In this document: piece by piece, positions 5,836 through 13,194 of the stretch
How the letters are laid out: each line of letters begins with the position of its first letter
Position numbering within the stretch: position 1 is the first letter of the stretch
Source of the DNA: a virus
Length of the DNA stretch: 39,217 bases
Virus record (IMG/VR): IMGVR_UViG_3300048929_000401
Span: 1 to 39,217 of that record
Reading direction: 5' to 3' (one strand)
Made by a program: the position numbers and the translations under genes
Notes under the pieces: model-generated
Databases searched by the model: none
What the model was told of the DNA's origin: nothing
Seen by the model: the letters and a program-made list of their open reading frames with translations, nothing else

Positions 5836-7817
5836 AAGAAATCATCGTAGACAATTTTGCGGGCGGCGGCGGTGCGAGTACCGGTATTGAAATGGCAACT
5901 GGCCGCAGCGTGGATATAGCGATCAATCATGATGAAAACGCGATTGCGATGCACAGCACCAATCACCCTGAAACGCTGCATTACTGCGAATCCGTTTTTG
6001 ATGTTGACCCGATTGCGGCGACAGCTGGCCGTCCTGTTGGTCTGGCCTGGTTCAGCCCGGATTGCCGTCATTTCAGTAAAGCGAAGGGTAGCAAACCGGT
6101 TAAGAAAGAAATCCGTGGTCTGGCTTGGATTGTGATCCGCTGGGCACTGGCGAAACGCCCGCGCGTGATGATGCTGGAGAACGTCGAAGAGTTTAAAACG
6201 TGGGGCCCGCTGCTTACCGCCGAAGATGGAACAGAGCATCCGGATCCGGCACGCTCTGGCGAAACCTTTGCGGCTTTCATTGGCATGCTGACCACCGGCA
6301 TAGCAGCGGATCATCCTGCAATTGCAGAGTGCTGCGAAGTGCTGAACATCGATGTGAACAGCGACGACGTCCGCCGCCTTGTGTCTGGACTGGGCTACGT
6401 TGTCGATCATCGTGAGTTGCGTGCATGTGACTTCGGCGCGCCGACTATCCGTCGCCGGTTCTTCATGGTGATGCGTTGCGACGGCCAGCCGGTTCAGTGG
6501 CCAGTGGCCAGCCACGGCGATCCCAAGTCTCTCGATGTTCAGAGCGGCAAGCTGGCGCCTTTCCGCACCGCAGCCGAGTGCATTGACTGGTCTATCCCAT
6601 GCCCAAGCATTTTCGAACGTAAAAAGCCGCTGGCAGAGAACACGCTGAAACGTATTGCCCGGGGCATCCAGCGCTTTGTGATCGACAACCCGACGCCGTT
6701 TATCGTGAAGTGCAACCACACCAGCACCAAAACTGTTTATAACTGCTTCCGTGGTCAGCCGCTGGACGAGCCATTGCAGACGATCACTAAAACGCACGGT
6801 TACGCGGTCGTTACGCCGCACATCACCAAATTCCGCACCGGCGCGACTGGTCAAGAAGTTGATGAACCATTGCCGACGATCACCGCTGGCAGCTCAGAAC
6901 GTCCAGGCGGGAATGGTCATGCTCTGGGCATGGTTGAAGCCACACTGTCACCTTTCATTGCTGGCGCGGGTGGATCCGAATATCAGGGCAAACCGCGTTC
7001 AGCTGATGTCCCGCTTCACACAGTGATGAAAGAATCCCACTCTGCGCTGATCGCTCCGGTTATTGCCCGGATCGGACAAACCGGTTTCGGCGGTGACCGC
7101 ATGGCGTATGCAGTTGGCAAGCCATTGACCACTGTAACCAGCAAAGCAGAACACCTGTTGGTGGCTCCGGTGATCGCCCGGCAGTTTGGCAACAGTGTTG
7201 GACACGCTGCTGATGAGCCAAACGGCACTATCACGGCGGGCGGTGGCGGCAAAAGTCAGTTATGCACGGCTTTCCTCGCGAAACACTTCGGCGGTAACTA
7301 CACCGGTGCTGGCGCGGCGATGGATGCACCGACTCACACCGTTACCACCACCGATCATCATGCGCTGGTCACATCCAATCTGATTAAGTTGCGTGGCACC
7401 TGCAAAGACGGTCAGCCAGTCACTCAACCAGCCCCAACCATAACGGCGGGCGGCCTGCATATCGGTGAGGTCCGCGCTTTCCTGCTCAAGTATTACGGCA
7501 ACGAAAAAGAAGGCGTCAGCCTGGATGAATCCCTGCACACCGTTACCACTAATGACCGGTTTGGCCTGGTCACGGTCGAGGGTGTGGATTACCAGATCGT
7601 TGATATTGGCATGCGCATGCTGCAACCCCATGAGCTTTACGCTGCTCAGGGTTTCCCGAGTTGGTACATCATTGATCAGGACTACCGTGGCAAGAAATAT
7701 GCCAAAGATAAGCAGGTCGCGCGTTGCGGGAACGCCGTACCGCCGCCGTTCGCTGAAGCGCTGGTGCGCGCTAACCTGCCGGAAATGTGCGGTGCTGATA
7801 AGGAGGTGGCTGCGTGA
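5832..7817 (+). CDS. C5-cytosine DNA methyltransferase with tandem-repeat recognition region
   Basis: A 661-aa protein with Dcm-type motif I at residues 7-18 (DNFAGGGGASTG), catalytic Cys78 in SPDCRHFS (motif IV), ENVEEF at 116-121 (motif VI), a RRRF segment near 207-210 (motif VIII), and the closing motif CGNAVPPPFAEAL at 632-644. Between motif VIII and the C-terminal motifs lies a long insert, residues 310-575. It contains eight copies of a P-x-x-T-[IV]-T-type unit beginning at 312, 344, 392, 429, 461, 498, 531 and 565, spaced 32-48 residues. This is much longer than in a typical C5 enzyme of about 350-450 aa and probably forms the target-recognition region. The long frame on the opposite strand is a shadow. 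Confidence 0.92.
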   Translation: MKEIIVDNFAGGGGASTGIEMATGRSVDIAINHDENAIAMHSTNHPETLHYCESVFDVDPIAATAGRPVGLAWFSPDCRHFSKAKGSKPVKKEIRGLAWIVIRWALAKRPRVMMLENVEEFKTWGPLLTAEDGTEHPDPARSGETFAAFIGMLTTGIAADHPAIAECCEVLNIDVNSDDVRRLVSGLGYVVDHRELRACDFGAPTIRRRFFMVMRCDGQPVQWPVASHGDPKSLDVQSGKLAPFRTAAECIDWSIPCPSIFERKKPLAENTLKRIARGIQRFVIDNPTPFIVKCNHTSTKTVYNCFRGQPLDEPLQTITKTHGYAVVTPHITKFRTGATGQEVDEPLPTITAGSSERPGGNGHALGMVEATLSPFIAGAGGSEYQGKPRSADVPLHTVMKESHSALIAPVIARIGQTGFGGDRMAYAVGKPLTTVTSKAEHLLVAPVIARQFGNSVGHAADEPNGTITAGGGGKSQLCTAFLAKHFGGNYTGAGAAMDAPTHTVTTTDHHALVTSNLIKLRGTCKDGQPVTQPAPTITAGGLHIGEVRAFLLKYYGNEKEGVSLDESLHTVTTNDRFGLVTVEGVDYQIVDIGMRMLQPHELYAAQGFPSWYIIDQDYRGKKYAKDKQVARCGNAVPPPFAEALVRANLPEMCGADKEVAA

Positions 7818-7969
7818 GCGAATTTCAGAAAATCTGGCTGGCTGCTTATAACGGCTGGCTGACGGCGGTCTCCCCTTCGGGGGAGCTGCATCCCACTGAT
7901 TACACCGCGGCGCGGGAACATGCTGATGCTGTGCTGAACAGCCTGATCAAAGCAGGAGAGGTGAACTGA
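7814..7969 (+). CDS. 51-aa protein between the C5 methyltransferase and the TGT-like gene
   Basis: A GTG start at 7814 follows AAGGAGG and overlaps the methyltransferase stop. It encodes 51 residues starting MSEFQKIWLAAYNGWLTAVS and ending with a helical AREHADAVLNSLIKAGEVN. The TGA overlaps the next ATG (TGATGA). The perfect four-base overlaps at both ends and the good ribosome-binding site support a real gene. No family was recognised with confidence. It could be an accessory subunit of either neighbour. Confidence 0.7.
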   Translation: MSEFQKIWLAAYNGWLTAVSPSGELHPTDYTAAREHADAVLNSLIKAGEVN

Positions 7970-8724
7970 TGATCCACTATCACGGCGGACCTATCACCCC
8001 GGATACCTGCGCGATGCGGGCCTGGTCAGGTGGCCATGCATTCATTTCTTTTGCCAATTCAAGTCAGCTCGGGCTGGCTTCCGAAATCTGCCAGTCATTT
8101 GCCTTAGACAATGGCGCGTTCTCTATCTGGAAGAAAGCAGGCAAAAACAAAATCGACTGGTCAGATTATTACGACTTCGTGGAGCGCTGGAGGAATCACC
8201 CTGGTCTCGATTTCGCCGTCATTCCTGACGTTATCGACGGCGGCGCGGCGGAGAATGATGCGCTGCTGGCTGAGTGGCCACACGGTAAATTTACCGGTTG
8301 CCCGGTTTGGCATATGAACGAAAGCGAAGAGCGTTTTATCCGGCTTTGCCATGAGTACCCGCGTGTAGCCATTGGCAGTTGCGGTGAGTATGACGTGAAA
8401 TCACCGCTTAAAGCCGTGGCCCGTATGAAGGACATCATTCGTCACGTAGTTGATGCTCATAGCCGACCAATTACCAAACTGCATGGTCTCCGCATGCTGA
8501 ATAAGGACATCTTCACCAAACTGCCTCTGGCGTCAGCTGACAGCACCAACATTGCCCGCAATATCGGAATTGATAGTGCGTGGAAAGGGACGTATTCACC
8601 TCAGTCAAAGGAAACCCGCGCATATGTGTTGGCGGAGCGCATCGAATCCTTCAACAGCACCGGCACATTGGAATATTGCGAAATCCGGGACCGCTTCAAC
8701 ATGCAATTGCAGATGGAGGTCTGA
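7969..8724 (+). CDS. tRNA-guanine transglycosylase-like (DpdA-like) protein
   Basis: A 251-aa protein whose motif order parallels the TGT TIM barrel: LDNGAFS (46-52, compare DSGGFQ), FAVIPDVID (82-90), VWHMNES (113-119), IGSCGEY (135-141), KLHGLRML (170-177) and ASADSTN (188-194). In the last, Asp191 would sit at the nucleophile position of TGT (MFDCV). TGT enzymes exchange guanine for a 7-deazaguanine. The DpdA branch does so in DNA. It lies in the DNA-modification block, and no queuosine or archaeosine precursor genes are visible, so a precursor would have to come from the host. The alignment is by eye; a related phage-specific activity on DNA is also possible. Confidence 0.65.
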   Translation: MIHYHGGPITPDTCAMRAWSGGHAFISFANSSQLGLASEICQSFALDNGAFSIWKKAGKNKIDWSDYYDFVERWRNHPGLDFAVIPDVIDGGAAENDALLAEWPHGKFTGCPVWHMNESEERFIRLCHEYPRVAIGSCGEYDVKSPLKAVARMKDIIRHVVDAHSRPITKLHGLRMLNKDIFTKLPLASADSTNIARNIGIDSAWKGTYSPQSKETRAYVLAERIESFNSTGTLEYCEIRDRFNMQLQMEV

Positions 8725-8729
8725 AGCTT

Positions 8730-9095
8730 ATGCGACTGATTTTGCCATTCCCGCCAAGCGTCAACGGTTACTGGCGCTCTACTAAAAAGGGCGTCCTGAT
8801 CAGCGAGCGCGGGCGGATCTTCCGGTCGAACGTGTTGGCGGCGATTTATCAGCAGTTGCGCAGCCGTCCGCCCGCGCTGCTGACAGAACTGGATGTGCAT
8901 CTGGTTCTCTACCCACCGAGCAGGGCAAAACGCGATTTAGATAATTTCCAGAAGGCGCTGTTTGATGGCCTGACCCATGCGGGGATCTGGAGGGACGACA
9001 GCCAGGTAAAACGAATGACGGTTGAGTGGGGACCGGTGACCAAGGGTGGCAAGGCCGAGATCAATATTTCTACGTTTTTAGCGCAGGAGGTGTAA
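8730..9095 (+). CDS. rusA: RusA-type Holliday junction resolvase
   Basis: A 121-aa endodeoxyribonuclease, close to the 120 aa of E. coli RusA. It opens with the hallmark PFPPSVNGYW. Acidic residues Asp69 and Asp71 (KRDLDN) and Asp90 (WRDD), plus Lys75, correspond to the metal-binding catalytic set. It resolves four-way and branched replication or recombination intermediates before packaging. The ATG at 8730 lies 12 bases after GGAGG. Last member of the coupled operon from the initiator onward. Confidence 0.93.
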   Translation: MRLILPFPPSVNGYWRSTKKGVLISERGRIFRSNVLAAIYQQLRSRPPALLTELDVHLVLYPPSRAKRDLDNFQKALFDGLTHAGIWRDDSQVKRMTVEWGPVTKGGKAEINISTFLAQEV

Positions 9096-9212
9096 TTTGC
9101 CTTTTCAAAATGTGCAAAAGAGTTGTACGTTTATCCAGTGCAAAGAACGCTCTCTGTGCAGTCGGCTCCGGCCGGAAGGGAGCAAATTAAACGAAAAGTG
9201 TGGAGTGATAAA
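9096..9212 (+). other. 117-base gap before the KilA-N gene
   Basis: It contains a small stem (GCTCC with GGAGC, near 9164-9182) and a ribosome-binding site before 9213, but no clear promoter or terminator. It separates the coupled modification operon from the next genes. Confidence 0.4.
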
Positions 9213-10025
9213 ATGAATCAATTACTCGTAATTGAGGGTGTTTCCGTACGTCTCGATAAAGATGGCCGCTACTGCCTCAACGATTTACACCGTGCCGCTG
9301 GCAGCGAAGAGCGCCATAAACCAAAATATTGGTATGCTTTGCAGCAAACGCAGGAACTTGTACAAGCTTTGACCGAGGGGGGAATTCCCTCCTCGGAACA
9401 AAATCAACCGGTTAGCGTTATCCGTGGCGGTAACCAGCAAGGCAGTTACGTTTGCAAAGAGTTGGTTTACTCATACGCCATGTGGATAAGTGCAACTTTC
9501 AACCTGAAGGTTATCCGCACATTCGACGCCAGTGCGACAAAAGCCAGAGAAGCGACAGCGAACGACCTTATGCAGGCTGGAGTCACCTTACTCGGTTTCA
9601 TGCGTAAAGAATTAAACCTCTCAAATTCTTCAGTTCTCGGCGCCTGCCAAAAATTGCAAATGGCTGTAGGCCTGCCCAATCTATCCCCTGATTACGCCAT
9701 CGATGCCCCAAGCGACGCCGTTGACGGGTCCAGTCGCCCAACAATGTCCCTCAGCACTGTTCTCAAACAGTATTCAATCCCTGTCACTCCGGTAGAAGCC
9801 TATAAACGCCTCGCGCGCCTGGGCATTGTCGAACGCCGCACCCGACCAAGCAATTCAGCTAAAGCCAAGAACGGAGAAAAACAGTTCTGGTCAGTGACTT
9901 CGAAGGGTTTGCAGTACGGGAAGAACATCACCAGCCCGAACAACCCAAGAGAAACACAGCCTCATTTCTATGAATCGAAGGTTCAGGAACTGATCAGGCT
10001 GATGGTAACGGCCACAGCGGCCTAA
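9213..10025 (+). CDS. KilA-N domain protein (antirepressor-like)
   Basis: A 270-aa protein starting MNQLLVIEGVSVRLDKDGRY with a KilA-N DNA-binding domain over residues 5-110. It includes CLNDLHRAAG, the YVCKELVYSYAMWISATFNL core and VIRTFD. A second part at residues 190-260 (VTPVEAYKRLARLGIVERRT, FWSVTSKGLQYG) resembles an antirepressor or DNA-binding module. Proteins of this build regulate phage genes or bind DNA. An in-frame earlier start at 9123 is disfavoured because GGAG precedes 9213 and the family begins there. It is not adjacent to the immunity genes. Confidence 0.82.
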   Translation: MNQLLVIEGVSVRLDKDGRYCLNDLHRAAGSEERHKPKYWYALQQTQELVQALTEGGIPSSEQNQPVSVIRGGNQQGSYVCKELVYSYAMWISATFNLKVIRTFDASATKAREATANDLMQAGVTLLGFMRKELNLSNSSVLGACQKLQMAVGLPNLSPDYAIDAPSDAVDGSSRPTMSLSTVLKQYSIPVTPVEAYKRLARLGIVERRTRPSNSAKAKNGEKQFWSVTSKGLQYGKNITSPNNPRETQPHFYESKVQELIRLMVTATAA

Positions 10026-10035
10026 CGGGGATTGA

Positions 10036-11049
10036 ATGAGAGCATTGTTAAAACCGTATCCTCAGAGGGAGCTGGGGATCGTGCAGTTCGCGCTGCCAGA
10101 GGACATGGTGAAGTTCTTCAGCAGTAAACGTCTGTTGATCACCAACGAACCCGCTGACCTGCATACCATGCCTGACGGTCTGGTACCGGTTGAAGCCCAG
10201 TCACTTTCGCGGGATCCGCGCCTGTCTGGTTTTCTGTCGTCTCCGGCGGTCATTGCCAAAGTCGGCGGCATGGCGGCACTGACGCTGTGGGTTAAGCGCC
10301 ACCGCGTCTGTCAGTGCCCGGATTACAACGGAGAATACCATCACCATGAGCTGGTGCAGGTTCCGCGCGGTCGTGGCGTGGTCTGCCTGTGCTGGGCGCA
10401 TGACAACGAGTTTCGGGAAAAAGAATCGGCAAAACTGGATGCTACCGCGCTGGCGAACGCCGCCGAATTCGTGACCGAGGCAATTCGCCACCGGTATAGC
10501 CTGCCGGAAGGGCGTCATCTGACGCTGCCGGAGCTGTGCTGGTGGGCTGTTTCGAAAGGGCTGGTAAACCTGCTGCCGGAAGAAGTGATCTGCGCGGCGC
10601 TGGGGATGAAATACAAGCCGTTGGGCGGCCAGCGGAAAGAAGCTGATGTTGATCCGTGGGAAAGACATCCTTCCGATGTGCTGGCCAACAACATCAAACC
10701 AGTGCTGGCGCTGGCAATCGACCCTGAGACGCCGGAATCATATGTCCGGATCCCCAAGCGCCGCCGGTACGAAAACACGAAATACACCCAATGGGTAAAG
10801 CGCCAGCCATGTTGCGGCTGTGGCAACGGGTCGGATGATCCGCACCACATCACCGGCAATGGCTTTGGCGGTATGGCAACAAAAGCGCATGACCTGTTTG
10901 TGATCCCGCTGTGCAGACGGTGTCACGACTCACTTCATGCGAATACCCAGGCTTGGGAAGAAGAACATGGTGATCAGATGTACCTGGTCATGAAGACATT
11001 AGACCGCGCGCTGGCGATGGGTGTTATCGCTACCGGCAAGCAAAAATAA
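10036..11049 (+). CDS. DUF968 protein with HNH-like zinc motif
   Basis: A 337-aa protein. Residues 245-320 carry the DUF968 signature: QPCCGCG, DDPHHITGNGFGGMATKAHD, IPLCRRCHDSLH. The Cys pairs and the HH...H pattern are those of a beta-beta-alpha-metal (HNH-type) nuclease fold. Another Cys pair and a His cluster occur at 95-125 (CQCPDY, EYHHHEL, CLCWAHD). It sits where lambdoid phages keep nin-region recombination genes, so a role in processing recombination or replication intermediates is likely. It precedes Q and is probably co-transcribed from pR. Confidence 0.82.
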   Translation: MRALLKPYPQRELGIVQFALPEDMVKFFSSKRLLITNEPADLHTMPDGLVPVEAQSLSRDPRLSGFLSSPAVIAKVGGMAALTLWVKRHRVCQCPDYNGEYHHHELVQVPRGRGVVCLCWAHDNEFREKESAKLDATALANAAEFVTEAIRHRYSLPEGRHLTLPELCWWAVSKGLVNLLPEEVICAALGMKYKPLGGQRKEADVDPWERHPSDVLANNIKPVLALAIDPETPESYVRIPKRRRYENTKYTQWVKRQPCCGCGNGSDDPHHITGNGFGGMATKAHDLFVIPLCRRCHDSLHANTQAWEEEHGDQMYLVMKTLDRALAMGVIATGKQK

Positions 11050-11062
11050 GTGTGGAGACAGC

Positions 11063-11881
11063 ATGAACCTTGAAACGATTTTGAAGCATTTTTCCCCGAA
11101 AGGGTTATCGATCAGCGACAGTTCCCCCGCGACGGCCAGCGACGCACTGAACATCACCGACATTATGGCGGCTCTGGGCATGACTCAGAGCGGTGCAGAA
11201 TTCGGCCTTCGTCTGTTCCTGGCAAAAGCCGGTATCAGCCAGCAGGACAAAGCCATAGCGATCGGCATGCTGACGCAGTACGCCAAACAGCACGCACCGA
11301 AGCATATCGGCAAAGTGGCGGGGCGCCGCATGGCTGAATGCCTGCGCATTATGGCGAAAATGGCTTTTGAAGATTATGCGCGCTCGGCGGCGGCTACTTC
11401 CCCGTGCCCGTGCTGTTCCGGTACCGGCCTTACGAAGGAAAAGAGGACATTCAGAAATCAGCTGGCCATCGACCGTCAGCACCTTATCGATTCTCTTCCT
11501 GGTAATCTTGGGCTGCTTTACCGCCATGAAATGAAGTCCAAAACGGAAGGTGAAGAGATAGTTGATCTGATTTGCCAGCCATGCAAAGGAAAGGGCGTTA
11601 TCTCGAGTCGCTGCCGGTGTAACGGTACTGGCAGAGTTGTCGATCGGGAGAAATCCATTCTGATGGGGCTGCCGGTAGAAAAGGAATGTCCGCGCTGTCA
11701 TGGCGTTGGTTATTCCCGCCTGCCAGCAGCTGTGGCGCACCGCGCAGTAAAAGCATTACTGCCGGACCTGCCAGAGAGAACGTGGAACAACAGCTGGAAA
11801 CCGTTCTACGAGAAGCTAATCACTAAATGCTTTATTGAAGAGTCGGCAGCAGAATCTGAATTTAAAAAGGTGACCCAGTGA
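11063..11881 (+). CDS. Q: late antiterminator Q (phage 82 type)
   Basis: A 272-aa protein. The N terminus MNLETILKHFSPKGLSISDS and SDALNITDIMAALGM match the phage-82 Q family (PF03589). Four DnaJ-like CxxCxGxG zinc-ribbon segments follow: CPCCSGTG, CQPCKGKG, CRCNGTGR and CPRCHGVGY. Q binds the late promoter region and loads on paused RNA polymerase so that it reads through downstream terminators. The ATG at 11063 follows TGGAGA; a frame extension to 11021 inside the previous gene is rejected. The promoter it should act on begins nine bases after the stop. Confidence 0.93.
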   Translation: MNLETILKHFSPKGLSISDSSPATASDALNITDIMAALGMTQSGAEFGLRLFLAKAGISQQDKAIAIGMLTQYAKQHAPKHIGKVAGRRMAECLRIMAKMAFEDYARSAAATSPCPCCSGTGLTKEKRTFRNQLAIDRQHLIDSLPGNLGLLYRHEMKSKTEGEEIVDLICQPCKGKGVISSRCRCNGTGRVVDREKSILMGLPVEKECPRCHGVGYSRLPAAVAHRAVKALLPDLPERTWNNSWKPFYEKLITKCFIEESAAESEFKKVTQ

Positions 11882-11889
11882 TTTAGGCG

Positions 11890-11918
11890 TTGCAAAAGTT
11901 GCCGAATATGGCTAGATT
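11890..11918 (+). promoter_or_regulatory. late promoter pR'
   Basis: TTGCAA (11890-11895) and TAGATT (11913-11918) with a 17-base spacer lie directly after Q. Transcription would begin near 11925, and the leader runs about 30 bases to the terminator at 11952. Promoter, short leader and strong terminator next to Q form the standard Q-controlled late switch. Confidence 0.85.
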
Positions 11919-11951
11919 TATCCCAATGATGGAAAACTATACCTGATATCA

Positions 11952-11976
11952 AGCCTCGGCAAACGCCGGGGCTTTT
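11952..11976 (+). terminator. late leader terminator tR'
   Basis: AGCCTCGGC (11952-11960), loop AAAC and GCCGGGGCT (11965-11973) form a 9-bp stem (one G-T pair) ending in TTTT. It would stop late transcription unless Q has modified the polymerase. Confidence 0.88.
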
Positions 11977-11994
11977 CGTTTCTGGATGATAATA

Positions 11995-12023
11995 TTGACT
12001 GACAGACCTTCTGGGTATATCAG
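11995..12023 (+). promoter_or_regulatory. probable private promoter of the exported-protein moron
   Basis: TTGACT (11995-12000), 17 bases, then TATCAG (12018-12023), 34 bases before the ATG of the exported protein. Together with the terminator at 12791-12816 it would make the gene an independent unit that can be expressed in the lysogen. Confidence 0.5.
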
Positions 12024-12057
12024 AGATGCAGACTCTAATAAAACAAGAGAGCAACTT

Positions 12058-12759
12058 ATGATTAAGAAGGTAATGGCAGCCTTGGCGGTATTGTGCTTTT
12101 CGGGTATGGCTATTGCAGATTGTTCACCTTATCCCGGTCTGTCCGCGCCAACGGAAAGTATGGATAATTTTGTGTCTAAACCATCTGCTATTTGCCTGGA
12201 TGGGAAAGACATCACCTCAAAAATAAAACAATCTGAGGATGAAGTTTTAACATCAGCTTCTGGAATTGGTAAGAACATCGATTTTTTATATGTGGGGTTG
12301 TATAGCGCTGAACATCATGTTGGACGAATTATAGCGGTCTACCAACTGAACGATGGTCGCATGCAAATGAGGAATATTGTTGAAAATAATCCTAATTATG
12401 CAGAATTACCCAAAAACACGTTTAAAAATATCTCTATAAATTATTACGACAGAAACACCGCAACGCTTTATTTCTCGACAGATGCGTGGGCTACAAGCCG
12501 CGCCATTCATTACATTTCATTCCCCGCAAATGGCTCTACGCAAGGGGATGAGAACTTCCTAACTGCTGGCAGCTTTAAAGGTGTAAGCGAGAACAAGGTT
12601 ATAGTAGAAAAGATTGATCATGACGATCATGGGGCATTTTTTCCCGTTGTATTGGTCGACAGGAAAGGAAATGTTTTCTGCAATGTTGATACGAATGATA
12701 GCGGTTGGAATATTGATCCTCAGTGTTTGCCAAAAGGCGTAGTTTTGAAGCCGCGTTAA
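12058..12759 (+). CDS. exported protein of unknown function, moron candidate
   Basis: A 233-aa protein with a classic signal peptide (MIKKVMAALAVLCFSGMAIA, then cleavage before DC). The mature part is a soluble beta-rich protein with at least four Cys, suggesting periplasmic disulfides. I do not recognise the family. It stands between the late promoter and the lysis genes, has its own promoter-like sequence upstream and a rho-independent terminator downstream, and is visibly richer in A+T codons than its neighbours. That is the profile of a moron gene that benefits the lysogen rather than the virion. An AGAG sequence gives a weak ribosome-binding site. Confidence 0.8.
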   Translation: MIKKVMAALAVLCFSGMAIADCSPYPGLSAPTESMDNFVSKPSAICLDGKDITSKIKQSEDEVLTSASGIGKNIDFLYVGLYSAEHHVGRIIAVYQLNDGRMQMRNIVENNPNYAELPKNTFKNISINYYDRNTATLYFSTDAWATSRAIHYISFPANGSTQGDENFLTAGSFKGVSENKVIVEKIDHDDHGAFFPVVLVDRKGNVFCNVDTNDSGWNIDPQCLPKGVVLKPR

Positions 12760-12790
12760 CCCTGAATAAACAAGAAACACTCATTTTATG

Positions 12791-12816
12791 AGCCTCGCTA
12801 ATTGCGGGGCTTTTTT
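12791..12816 (+). terminator. terminator after the moron gene
   Basis: AGCCTCGC (12791-12798), loop TAATT and GCGGGGCT (12804-12811), then a run of T. It isolates the exported-protein gene from the lysis cassette, although Q-modified polymerase should read through. Confidence 0.85.
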
Positions 12817-12862
12817 ATTTCTCAAGACTACGCACCCAACCGGATGACCGGAGGGGGAGACC

Positions 12863-13192
12863 ATGAAGATGAATCCACATTCTGACAGCCTAACCGGCGG
12901 CGGTGCGCTACTCACGCTGCTTTCATCGATCGTCGGCTTTATTACCTTGGAACGTGTCTACATGGCGACTGCCCTTGCTGGCATTGTGATCACTCTCTTG
13001 GGTTATCTTGATAAGCGCAGTGCAATCAAGGAAGCCAAGAAAAATGACGCCGAGCGGCTAAAACTCGACAGAGAGTTGACTCAGGCGACAATAGATTCCC
13101 TGAAATATCGCACTGACACGCCCGCCACCACTAAATACCCAGAAGTTTCTCGCGGGATAAAAAACGTTCTTGATGCCGCTAAGGATGATTGA
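12863..13192 (+). CDS. holin
   Basis: A 109-aa inner-membrane protein with two hydrophobic spans (about residues 13-28 and 33-48; LLTLLSSIVGFITL and MATALAGIVITLLGYL) and a long charged cytoplasmic tail ending KDD. GGAGG precedes the ATG. Position directly before the endolysin, size and topology fit a two-span phage holin, possibly a pinholin given the SAR endolysin. The exact holin family is not certain. Confidence 0.82.
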   Translation: MKMNPHSDSLTGGGALLTLLSSIVGFITLERVYMATALAGIVITLLGYLDKRSAIKEAKKNDAERLKLDRELTQATIDSLKYRTDTPATTKYPEVSRGIKNVLDAAKDD

Positions 13193-13194
13193 CC

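Noticed and set aside
5739-6854. Long minus-strand open frame of 371 codons opposite the methyltransferases
   Set aside because: It lies wholly antisense to two clear methyltransferase genes, has Arg/His-rich composition typical of the complement of GC-skewed coding DNA, and lacks a recognisable domain.
4894-7817. Restriction-modification system
   Set aside because: Two methyltransferases are present but no endonuclease or specificity gene is adjacent, so self-protection is more likely.
9123-9212. Upstream extension of the KilA-N protein to 9123
   Set aside because: The extra 30 residues are not family-like, and a ribosome-binding site precedes the ATG at 9213.
11105-11740. Minus-strand frame of 211 codons opposite Q
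   Set aside because: Antisense shadow of the Q gene, whose zinc-ribbon motifs are unmistakable; no ribosome-binding site or family.
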